Source: Chrysomallon squamiferum (Eukaryota > Mollusca > Gastropoda > Neomphalida > Peltospiridae). From it: DNA of 12,500 nt. The DNA lies in contig CM022671.1 in assembly GCA_012295275.1 (NCBI GenBank), positions 17,624,456-17,636,955 on the forward strand, given 5' to 3'. Under the pieces are notes generated by a model that was given only the letters and a program-made list of their open reading frames with translations, searched no databases and was not told the origin of the DNA. The position numbers and the translations under genes were made by a program. This document shows, piece after piece, positions 1 to 7,187 of the stretch. How positions within the stretch are numbered: position 1 is the first letter of the stretch; each line of letters starts with the position of its first letter.

Positions 1-275
1 TCGTTGGAATGTTTTTGGAATGTTCTGTAAAACACTGATTTCAGTTCTGTTCGTTGCTTTTGAAGTCTTTTTAGAATGTTGTTTTCAATATTTTCAAAAT
101 GCTGTGTTTTCAGTACCTACAGAATGCTGTTTTCAATAGCTTTAGGAAAATATTTTCAATATCTTTTACTCTTTAATATATTACTTTCAATCTATATTTA
201 CTACACTGTCGTTTCCGATACCTTTACAACGCTGATTTTCATATCTTTTTAGAATACTATATTACACTATTTCTA
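1..275. repeat. Decayed ~25-bp minisatellite
   Basis: The sequence consists of successive diverged units of about 23-29 bp. Each has an AAAATGCTG-like head, a TTTTCAATA-like middle and a CTTTAC-like tail. Units begin near 73, 97, 121, 146, 172, 201 and 227, for example agaatgttgttttcaata, agaatgctgttttcaata and aacgctgattttcatatc. The stretch before position 73 (aacactgatttcagttc) looks like older copies, and the array probably continues beyond the left edge. Seen directly: the recurring head-middle-tail order. Inferred: origin by tandem duplication. It has no coding value. Confidence 0.55.
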
Positions 276-658
276 GCCTATTGTCCTTTATTGTTATATT
301 ACAGCCAACACTTTGACCATGTGGGTCAAATACCGCAGTTAATAAAATTATTGTGCCAGCATTACCACTTGACAATCGATGCATTACACCGTTCAATCCG
401 CTTCCAAGATAAAAACTTTCTACACCCGGTCTATATACTGTGGCCTTGGTTTAATGCTTTCCCCATCCGGTGTGGCGTTTGTTTAATTACAAGACTCGAC
501 AAATATCAAAAGCCTCGTCCATCAAAGTCAATTAATACTAAACAAACAGCGCCTACGTGTTGAGATATTGGCTTACCTTCATTACACGTTGTGGAGGCAC
601 GTACAGACGCCGCGATATCGAGTTTAATAGTTCTGACGTTCTTGTCTCTTAATTTATT
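276..658. other. Unassigned unique sequence
   Basis: This is moderately AT-rich unique DNA without simple repeats. A frame on the + strand stays open from about 291 to 560, and a good acceptor-like sequence (a pyrimidine-rich stretch ending in acag) ends at 304. The open frame contains no methionine codon, no recognisable domain and only a weak GT donor near its end. It could be an internal exon, but chance explains it as well. A CpG-rich patch (gacgccgcgatatcgag) lies near 606-622. No other feature was seen. Confidence 0.3.
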
Positions 659-729
659 ATCTCTAACAGCATCAGCCGTGATCGGTCGGGCTAAAGACCA
701 GCAGGCCGGGATCGAAACTCGGCAGAGGT
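659..729 (+). pseudogene. Degenerate tRNA-like cloverleaf (SINE head)
   Basis: The 71-nt segment can form four arms in tRNA order. The conserved G53-C61 equivalent (710/718) and TCGA of the T-loop are present, but T54 is replaced by A. The D-arm is shifted and its loop has only 4 nt, so the D-loop GG is missing. The anticodon loop is one base too long, so no anticodon can be read with confidence. It is best read as the 5' head of the SINE-like unit, or as a lone tRNA pseudogene. Confidence 0.4.
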
Positions 730-802
730 TCTGTTACAATCAGGTGACTGGAGAGGTCTAAAGATAACTATAATCCTTTATTTTTGGAGAAATGGTAAAC
801 CG

Positions 803-833
<31 letters not shown>

Positions 834-849
834 TACACACACATATATA
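803..849. repeat. (AT)n-(AC)n microsatellite tail
   Basis: An alternating AT run passes into acacacac and back to atatat. It directly follows the SINE-like body, where a simple-sequence tail would be expected. Confidence 0.85.
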
Positions 850-1306
<457 letters not shown>

Positions 1307-1345
1307 CTATCTATCTCTCTTTAAATCCTTCTCTCTTTCTCTTCC

Positions 1346-1598
1346 TGTATTTTTCTCCTGTTTTTACATTCGTGTTACGTATGTGTGTACTCGTCTACAT
1401 TTTCACTCAGCAACCCCGACGTACTGAAACCAGTTTGGACTTTATCTGATGGTGACATTTGCAAACTGGTGTGCGCTGAGTAACACAGATGCAAACACAA
1501 TTACGTGATGACGATAGGTAACACTCTGGGAGCAGTTTCTTTGCGTTATTCACTTTGTACATCGTTTTGAAAACAGTCGCGAGACCTGTTGTCTTCAT
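1346..1598. other. Unique intergenic sequence
   Basis: Mixed unique sequence with no recognised gene. A minus-strand frame is open from 1407 to 1598, but it has no known domain and no splice-site support. Confidence 0.4.
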
Positions 1599-1626
1599 AA
1601 TCCCATTATTGTATCATAATGGGATT
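1599..1626. repeat. Perfect 11-bp inverted repeat
   Basis: AATCCCATTAT at 1599-1609 is the exact reverse complement of ATAATGGGATT at 1616-1626, with a 6-nt loop, tgtatc. It could be a hairpin in RNA or a cruciform in DNA. No T-tract follows it, and no neighbouring gene explains it. Confidence 0.8.
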
Positions 1627-1874
1627 CACAATTAATATTACTAAAGAGAACTGATAATATAGAGAAAAATAACGTGACTGGATGAAAGGATGGATGGATG
1701 GATCGTTAACGGGAATACATCTAATTTATAGAGAAATCCATGTTAATGTTAACTGTTGTTACATAGTAAAATCACACTTCAAATCTAATGGGTTTTTTGG
1801 TGCCAGTAACATCTACAGTTGTCACTTCTGTTATCATCTCTTTTCAACTAACGTTACTCCTGCCAATCCTGGTA

Positions 1875-2145
1875 CTGCTATTACTACTACTACAACTTTA
1901 ATAATAATTAATAAAATCAATAATAATAATAATAATAATAATAATACTAATATTAATAATAATACCACTACTATTATTATTGTTGTTGCTGTGGCAGCTG
2001 ATTCAATTATTATTAATAATAGTAGTTGAGGTAATAGTAGTAGTAGTGGTAGTAGAGTAGCAGTAGTAATAGTAATAGCAGTAGTAGCAGCAGCAATAGT
2101 AGTAGTAACAGTAGTAACAGTGGTAGTAGAAATTATTGTTATTGT
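1875..2145. repeat. Compound trinucleotide array
   Basis: About 270 bp of imperfect trinucleotide repeats shift type along their length: ACT/TTA near 1880-1905, AAT at 1905-1972, ATT/GTT at 1972-1990, then AGT/TAG with AGC and AAC variants at 2023-2130. Most steps differ by single base changes within a three-base period. Translations give Asn-, Ser- or Val-rich runs that I treat as artefacts. Confidence 0.9.
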
Positions 2146-2149
2146 CTCA

Positions 2150-2168
2150 TTTTTTTTTTTTTTTTTTT
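2150..2168. repeat. Poly(T) tract
   Basis: A T homopolymer of about 19 bp follows the trinucleotide array. It may be a simple repeat or the reverse-oriented poly(A) of an old insertion. Confidence 0.9.
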
Positions 2169-2214
2169 GTTTTTTGTTATTGCTGCTGCTGTTGCTACTG
2201 CAGATATTTTTATC

Positions 2215-2410
2215 GTCATCATTACTGCATTCAACCCACGCAGGCCGATTACTACCAATTACGACAACTGTAACAGTGAAAATGAACCACGACGACGTTG
2301 CCCTCTTGTTAGAGACGTTCTGTGTTTCTCGTTTACGACCTCCTCCTACGAAGCCGATCGAAGCTCAGCTGGAGAGCAGCGACTACGCAACTCGAGGAAT
2401 AATTAAACCG
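2215..2410. other. CpG-rich unique block
   Basis: This block is clearly richer in G+C than its flanks and holds about 16 CpG dinucleotides, e.g. cacgacgacgttg, gaagccgatcgaag and gcgactacgcaactcgag. Two overlapping + frames stay open to 2406 and 2419. Neither starts with ATG outside the repeat region in a convincing way, and neither has a known domain. It could be an exon, a small regulatory island or an old transposon piece; none can be chosen from the sequence alone. Confidence 0.3.
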
Positions 2411-2596
2411 GTTCTGTGAATGATATAAAACTAATACACAATTGATTAAAGCCACCTGTCACATGTATTAATTTATTCCGTTAGTCTGAATTATGCTGGT
2501 TATGTTCGCAATAAATAGTTTAATAGCAAAACAAGCGAATTCATCATCGACAAATGACTACTGCCGATCCCTGAATAAATGAAGGAACACGTATAT

Positions 2597-2598
<2 letters not shown>

Positions 2599-2637
<39 letters not shown>
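2599..2637. repeat. (AC)n microsatellite
   Basis: An uninterrupted AC run, followed by ATAC and (TA)n to about 2657. Confidence 0.97.
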
Positions 2638-2641
<4 letters not shown>

Positions 2642-2833
2642 TTTATATATATATATGTTCAGTAGCGTCTGAGTGAAAAGCTTTAAATAAGATTTCTGTA
2701 ATTGATTGAGCATATAAACTAAAAACCAAAAGAGTGATATAAATTTTCATTAATCTTCATTTTATGCGTTGAAATAAATTATTAAAAAGCACATACATGT
2801 AACTTATGCACGTACACATTCTTGAATATCATG

Positions 2834-2888
2834 TATATATGTATGTATGTATGTATGTATAATATAATATAATATAATATAATATAAT
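2834..2888. repeat. (GTAT)n followed by an AATAT pentamer repeat
   Basis: Tetranucleotide gtat copies at about 2836-2860 pass directly into about five aatat pentamers at 2860-2888. Confidence 0.92.
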
Positions 2889-2913
2889 GCATATGTACTG
2901 TATGCGTTTACTA

Positions 2914-2921
2914 TATATAAG
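2914..2921 (+). promoter_or_regulatory. TATA-box-like sequence
   Basis: tatataag matches the TATAWAAG consensus and lies about 100 bp upstream of the ATG at 3016. A start site about 30 bp downstream would give a short 5' leader of about 70 nt. AT-rich DNA produces such matches often, so support is weak. Confidence 0.2.
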
Positions 2922-3015
2922 ATTAGTAGGTCAATATCTTTTTTAAGGCGTTTAATAAATTTCTTATTATTTTCCGCATCTATTTTCGCTGTTAATGTTA
3001 CCACAGAAACGTAAG

Positions 3016-3242
3016 ATGGCTGATGATCCGAAAGCTGACCTACATTCGTTTTACATTTATAATTCTCTGTTCCATCATTTACAAAGTCTCAGAAATCGAG
3101 ATCATCAAACTGGAGATATTAACTTGAGAGGGCTGGGAAATCGAAGTCCTGTACAAATCAAAACTGGCCCCGTTCTTGAAGGTTCATATCTTTTATTTAC
3201 ATCTATGAAGTCTTGTCAAGCCTCCGTGAAAGTAATTTTATG
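3016..3242 (+). CDS. First coding exon, unknown protein (75 codons + 2 nt)
   Basis: The exon starts with ATG in a strong context (gtaagATGG: A at -3, G at +4) and runs 75 codons to a near-consensus donor, tatg|gtaagtga, at 3242/3243. The last codon is split after TG, so the next residue is Cys or Trp, or a stop if the next base is A. The peptide starts MADDPKADLHSF and has a likely amphipathic helix at about residues 8-29. A basic, Gly-rich turn follows at about 38-48 (LRGLGNRSP). Two short segments with beta-strand character lie near residues 49-53 (VQIKT) and 71-75 (VKVIL). No signal peptide or membrane helix was seen. I do not recognise the family and infer no function. An alternative is an internal exon: a pyrimidine-rich stretch ending ttaccacag at 3006 could be an acceptor, and the frame stays open upstream of the ATG to at least 2995. 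Amino-acid composition, start context and donor together make it much the best coding candidate in the window. Confidence 0.6.
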
Positions 3243-3279
3243 GTAAGTGACTGCTTACGTGCTACACCATCAACGCTGT

Positions 3280-3281
<2 letters not shown>

Positions 3282-3358
<77 letters not shown>
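3282..3358. repeat. (GT)n microsatellite, 77 bp
   Basis: An uninterrupted GT run about 40 bp downstream of the 3243 splice donor. Long alternating GT favours Z-DNA, and intronic GU repeats can bind splicing factors. That effect here is inference. Confidence 0.97.
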
Positions 3359-3359
<1 letters not shown>

Positions 3360-3386
3360 AAATAGATATATTTAATACAGATGAGC

Positions 3387-3690
<304 letters not shown>

Positions 3691-4030
3691 AACACAGCAA
3701 GTAGTATTTTTTATTACTAATTCTTATACATTTATATAAAATTCTCTCATCCATTAATTCATTACTGTATTCCTACTATTCCATCCATTTATTTGTATCA
3801 GAATAGGAATATACATATATATATATATATATTTATACATATCTTGCTGCTAATCATGGAATGGAGATAACAGATTTCCGTTCTTATTTATTTCTAATTT
3901 ATTTACTTACGTACGTACATACGTACTTCGTACTTAATTAATTACTTATTTATTCAGTTTTCGACGTGCATGGAAATTTGTTATACAGGCAAAGTTTAGT
4001 CTTTTATAATCTTTAATCAAGATTATTTCT
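3691..4030. other. AT-rich sequence with TTAC-like repeats
   Basis: Mostly unique AT-rich sequence. A short (AT)n lies at about 3814-3832, and an imperfect ttac/gtac cluster at about 3900-3955 includes the self-complementary acgtacgtac. No gene evidence. Confidence 0.5.
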
Positions 4031-4042
4031 GTTTTCCTACAG
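4027..4042 (+). promoter_or_regulatory. Splice acceptor candidate, alternative
   Basis: ttctgttttcctacag is a strong acceptor by eye. Joined in phase to the 3242 donor it gives Cys, then ten residues (MPLSTSRWLT), then a stop at 4074-4076. It would make a different, shorter tail (86 residues in total) than the 5242 exon. Which acceptor is used, if either, cannot be decided from sequence. Confidence 0.25.
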
Positions 4043-4133
4043 CATGCCATTATCTACCAGCCGCTGGTTAACATAATCTTTGTCATCGATTTGGGTATTT
4101 TATATGACTAACTATGCAAACATTTTTGTCCTA

Positions 4134-4154
4134 TTTTTTTTTTTTTTTTTTTTT
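4134..4154. repeat. Poly(T) tract
   Basis: A T homopolymer of 21 bp. Confidence 0.95.
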
Positions 4155-4351
4155 GTGTATTGTATTTGTAGCATTCGTATTTGTTCATTATGTATATATG
4201 ATGTTGGGTACGCTCATATCATGTTTTTCGTGATTTTGTCACGTTTTGTGTATCCGAGTTTTGAGAATTTTGATTCCCCCCCACACACACACCAAGCTAT
4301 CTGTAATGAATATCTAGGTTAATAAGTTAATTAATCTGTACCAGTTTTATT

Positions 4352-4516
4352 TTTTATTTATCTACTTACATACTTACTTATTTACTTACATATTTATTTA
4401 TTTATTTACTTACTTATTTATTTACTTACTTATGTATTTATTTATTTACTTACTTATTTACTTATTTATTTAATTACTTACTTACTTACTTACTTATTTA
4501 GTTATTTATTTATATA
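4352..4516. repeat. (TTTA/CTTA)n tetranucleotide array
   Basis: About 165 bp of imperfect tetranucleotides mixing ttta, ctta and cata units, for example tttacttacttatttattta. Variant units are interspersed rather than blocked, as in an old array. Confidence 0.93.
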
Positions 4517-5228
4517 CGTATTAACTTCTTTAACAGTTTTTTATTGTCATTGGTTTGTGTTAAATTAAACGAAGTTAATTCCATTAACATTTCTTGAAGA
4601 TTTGCGTAGCGTTTCTTGAAGTTAAAATACAGTAAGAATTACAATTAAATAATAATAACAATACTGAATTAATTTTTATTAGTAAAAGGTACGGTAAATG
4701 CAGTTAAAACTGCACAGCCAAAATCTACAAAATAACTTTTACATTATTTTGGTTCACCACCGCGAATTTTATTTTAAGATCTATAATTTAATTTACAATA
4801 CTGTCATAACGTAAACATTTATTTTTAAAAATGATTTACTGAACTGTCAACAAAACCAGAGCAGAATAACTGGAATGAACTTAGATGAAATCTCGCCGAG
4901 CTTTTAACAAAATAGAAAAATAAAATTTGTTTAACGTGTTTGTTTATTTTAATCATAATATTTCAACCTTAGCTGAAGCCGTTAACTTTGAATTTTTCAT
5001 TTCTTTTCTTTCTTTATTTTCATTTTTTTTTCTTTTTTTCTCTTATTTATTTATTTATTTATATTATTTGATTTTATTTGATTTTCTTGCTTATTTTACG
5101 ATTTATTCTGCGATTGGTAAACTCTCAACATGGTTTAACGGACTACACTGACTGGAAATTAACTCTGAAATACAAGATAATCACAGAAAATCATTTTCAC
5201 AGATAACAAAGTAAAATTAGGGTACATT
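4517..5228. other. AT-rich unique sequence, no gene seen
   Basis: AT-rich sequence with T-rich patches and a short (TTTA)n run near 5042-5063. A + frame from 4927 to 5151 is Phe/Leu-rich because of the T tracts and has no coding support. Confidence 0.5.
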
Positions 5229-5241
5229 TTGTTTATTTCAG

Positions 5242-5281
5242 CAGTGTGCCACAGCTGGAATGGATTTATCTGGACTTATAA
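5242..5281 (+). CDS. Candidate terminal exon of the 3016 gene
   Basis: A pyrimidine-rich acceptor (ttttgtttatttcag) ends at 5241. Joined in phase to the TG left by exon 1, the first C completes a Cys codon. The frame then reads SVPQLEWIYLDL and stops at TAA (5279-5281), giving a protein of 88 residues. Two AATAAA signals follow at 5283-5288 and 5292-5297, and a G/T-rich stretch (ggattggtatttgagg) lies 30-45 nt further on, as expected of a 3' end. Against it: the exon is very short, A-rich DNA makes AATAAA by chance, and another acceptor at 4042 is equally phase-compatible. Confidence 0.35.
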
Positions 5282-5282
5282 A

Positions 5283-5297
5283 AATAAAAAAAATAAA
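5283..5297 (+). terminator. Tandem AATAAA polyadenylation signals
   Basis: AATAAA occurs at 5283-5288 and 5292-5297, immediately after the stop of the candidate terminal exon. This is consistent with a polyadenylation site near 5310-5320. The A-rich context lowers the weight of the match. Confidence 0.3.
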
Positions 5298-5475
5298 AAT
5301 TCAAAACATGTAATCGTCAATGGCGGATTGGTATTTGAGGAAAGAGGATGAAGTCAGTTTTGTTGTAAAGAAACATGGCTGTGGTTAGGAGTGGGGAGAA
5401 AACATGAACTGAAAAAAGACCTTGGGAATTATACCCTTTACAAGATCCGAGTGCTTTAAATTATTAACTTTTATA

Positions 5476-5645
5476 TACATAAATACATACATACATACAT
5501 ACATACAAAAACAAACATTCATAAATACATATACATACATACATACATACATACATACATACATACATACATACATACATAGATACATACATACATACAT
5601 ACACACATTTATACATACATACGTACAGACATATATACACACACA
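5476..5645. repeat. (TACA)n tetranucleotide array
   Basis: About 170 bp of tacatacat repeats with a few interruptions (aaaaacaaacattcataaa near 5507-5525) and a TACA/CACA end. All overlapping frames on both strands encode Tyr-Ile-His-Thr or Met-Tyr-Val-Cys repeats and are not genes. Confidence 0.96.
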
Positions 5646-6180
5646 TATATTCATACAAAACATGATTTCTTCATTATATTTTTAAACTATTGAAACTTTG
5701 AGTAAACACTGCATCCAGCCTTTCTTGTTTTTTGTAGTTTTTTTGTTGTTGTTTTCTTTTTTCACATTAACTTGATCGTCGGAAAAGAACGACGTACAGA
5801 AATGAAATACTTAATCAAGTACTGTCGACACAAGCAAGTACAAAAACATCAGCAGTGCAAATAGGAAATCAACTGTTAAGATTATTTCAAACCTATTTAT
5901 TTTTTATTTTTTTTTTTTTTTTTTTTTCTATTTTACTGTATTATAATGTTGTATAGTGTGTCCGTGGATCTTTGTTTCAGCTGTTGAGGCTAAGCGATGA
6001 AGGAAATCAAAAAAAAAAAAAACTTTTCGTGACCAATCCAATGTAAAAACATCAATCGATGATTATATTTCCTTATTTCCTTGGGGAAAGAAAACCGGTA
6101 ATAAATATCGTCGTTGTATTTATGCTTTGTAAACAATATTACCACGTCAAAGGCAATAACGTGATTTTTTGGACCCAGTG
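5646..6180. other. AT-rich sequence with poly(T), no gene seen
   Basis: Unique AT-rich DNA with a poly(T) run at about 5908-5927 and poly(A) at about 6010-6021. It contains small inverted repeats such as cgtcg/cgacg near 5776-5793 and acttgat/atcaagt at about 5770-5820. Nothing in it is convincing as a gene. Confidence 0.45.
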
Positions 6181-6345
6181 GCAAAATTTTGGCGCCATTT
6201 TTAGAACGACTTCTCTCACGAAATGCCAGTCTGCGCATGCGTTAATTTACGAACTGGGCCACGAGGTGACTGCGCCGGAGAAGTCGGATCTTTCGGCGGT
6301 GTCACCTCGCAATGGGGCCCCCTCTTCTGTGGTGTGTGCAGTATT
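6180..6345. promoter_or_regulatory. CpG-rich promoter-like island
   Basis: Within 60 bp lie TTTTGGCGCCATTTTT (6187-6202), which contains an E2F-like TTTGGCGCC and, on the minus strand, a YY1-like AAAATGGCGC, and TGCGCATGCG (6232-6241), a palindromic core matching the NRF1 consensus. A GC- and CpG-rich stretch follows to about 6323. NRF1, YY1 and E2F sites are typical of TATA-less, often bidirectional animal housekeeping promoters. The direction is unknown. On the minus strand an ATGGCGCC start at 6198 opens a frame of 19 codons that meets a GTAATA donor-like site; this is very tentative. Confidence 0.4.
6256..6320. repeat. Long GC-rich hairpin
   Basis: CGAGGTGAC (6262-6270) is perfectly complementary to GTCACCTCG (6301-6309). 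Inside a 2x2 mismatch the stem continues for 8 more pairs, 6273-6280 with 6291-6298, two of them G-T, closing a 10-nt loop. Outside, GGGCC (6256-6260) can pair with GGCCC (6316-6320). It therefore forms a hairpin of about 65 nt, in a genome where chance dyads are mostly AT-rich. It may be a structured RNA, a foldback end or a protein-binding dyad. Confidence 0.7.
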
Positions 6346-6655
6346 AAACACAATTAAACATATCGCCGACAGAATTCCTTCGGATGTTAAAGCGTATTGA
6401 TCTGCTTTGCTTTTTCTGCCTCGTCTAACCGTTTCCCGGTGTCGGCCATAAAATGTTATCGCCATGATAATGCCCTGTCTATTCCGTCTCGCAGATTTCG
6501 TCTTAACGTTATCGTCTGTGCCGGGATAATACAGACGATATTTTCGCAGTCTTCGACATTTACGATTACAACACAGATGAGATTTATTTGTTCTTTCAGT
6601 TCCTAGTAGAACGTAGGTCATGATGGCTTTGCTAAACATAGACAAGAAAATAAAA
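6346..6655. other. GC-richer block open on both strands
   Basis: The block has a more balanced base composition than its surroundings. A minus-strand frame from 6645 to 6247 (132 codons) and + frames ending at 6400 and 6606 stay open. The minus-strand product is basic with a Cys/Arg-rich segment (LCCNRKCRRLRKYR) but matches no family I know. A good acceptor-like ttatttgttctttcag ends at 6600 on the + strand, with an AATAAA at 6649-6654 and an A21 run after it. This could be a coding exon, a non-coding RNA exon or a promoter-proximal region. Confidence 0.3.
6510..6540. repeat. Perfect 10-bp stem hairpin
   Basis: tatcgtctgt (6510-6519) is the exact reverse complement of acagacgata (6531-6540), with an 11-nt loop, gccgggataat. 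It lies 190 bp from the 6256-6320 hairpin, in the same GC-richer island. Confidence 0.8.
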
Positions 6656-6657
6656 GC

Positions 6658-6678
6658 AAAAAAAAAAAAAAAAAAAAA
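6658..6678. repeat. Poly(A) tract
   Basis: An A homopolymer of 21 bp, 3 nt after an AATAAA-type motif (aaaataaaagc). It may be the tail of an old retroposed copy or a chance simple repeat. Confidence 0.9.
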
Positions 6679-7050
6679 GAAAGAGAAATTTATTCTCTTG
6701 ATAATCTGTTATAGATTTCTGCAACACCAAGATACGTTGGAAGGGCAGAAGTAATTGAAATCTCTTAAATTTTCTTGTTATCTGATACGTGTTTTTGTCT
6801 TTGGCGAGGATGCTGTGGTTCCTGTGTCGTCCTGCATGTTGGCTGTTAAACATTTTGAATACATCAAACAATGATTTCTTCCTATGATCTATGATGCTTC
6901 ATAAACGTTTTGAAACTGTATATACACATATAAGTGTGTTTATACACACATACACTAAGAATTCACAAATATATACACATACACACACACATATTCACAC
7001 ACATACACTAAGTATTCACAAAAAATATTTGTGTTTGTGTGTGGTGTATA

Positions 7051-7054
<4 letters not shown>

Positions 7055-7087
<33 letters not shown>
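7055..7087. repeat. (TA)n microsatellite
   Basis: An uninterrupted TA run of about 33 bp in the centre of the palindrome. A second run lies at 7112-7128. Confidence 0.95.
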
Positions 7088-7092
<5 letters not shown>

Positions 7093-7098
7093 GAACGT

Positions 7099-7106
7099 AT
7101 GCAAAT
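7099..7106 (+). promoter_or_regulatory. Octamer motif ATGCAAAT
   Basis: A perfect POU-domain octamer sits between the two TA runs, extended to atgcaaatgcat. An 8-base match is easily due to chance, and no gene is adjacent. Confidence 0.2.
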
Positions 7107-7168
7107 GCATTTATATATATATATATATTGGAACGGTAAAACATAAATTTTTTGTGAATACTTAGTGT

Positions 7169-7187
7169 GTGTGTGTGTGTGTGTGTG
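7169..7187. repeat. (GT)n microsatellite
   Basis: A short GT run inside the right arm of the palindrome, opposite CA-rich sequence in the left arm. Confidence 0.9.

Larger units (their letters stand above)
659..849 (+). mobile_element. tRNA-derived SINE-like element
   Basis: The head (659-729) folds like a tRNA. The acceptor arm pairs 659-664 with 724-729, so 6 of 7 positions pair. The T-arm pairs 706-710 with 718-722 around a 7-nt loop, atcgaaa. The anticodon-like arm pairs ggtc (684-687) with gacc (696-699) around 8 nt. A D-like arm pairs 671-674 with 679-682. The B-box motif GWTCRANNC matches exactly at 710-718, and an A-box-like sequence (cagcatcagccg) starts at 667, 43 nt upstream, which is close to tRNA spacing. 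A tRNA-unrelated body follows to about 802, then an (AT)n/(AC)n tail to about 849. Head, body and simple tail are the known architecture of SINEs, which are transcribed by RNA polymerase III and mobilised by LINE proteins. No clear target-site duplication was seen. The 8-nt anticodon loop and 4-nt D loop argue against a working tRNA gene. Confidence 0.45.

Noticed and set aside
659-729. Functional tRNA gene
   Set aside because: The 4-nt D loop, 8-nt anticodon loop, altered T-loop first base and shifted D-arm make a working tRNA unlikely; a SINE head fits better.
1682-2029. 115-codon frame ending in an Asn-rich tail
   Set aside because: Half of it is the (AAT)n array; the rest has no recognisable feature.
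5476-5645. CRISPR-like regular repeats
   Set aside because: The period is 4 bp with no unique spacers, and the window is eukaryotic; it is a microsatellite.
5385-5685. Tyr-Ile-His-Thr and Met-Tyr-Val-Cys repeat frames
   Set aside because: The (TACA)n tetranucleotide array leaves several frames open on both strands; there is no gene signal.
6600-6678. Acceptor-like ttctttcag, AATAAA and A21 as a terminal exon of the 3016 gene
   Set aside because: Joined in phase it stops after two codons, and the A run is in genomic DNA. This is weaker than the 5242 candidate, so I kept it only as a note.
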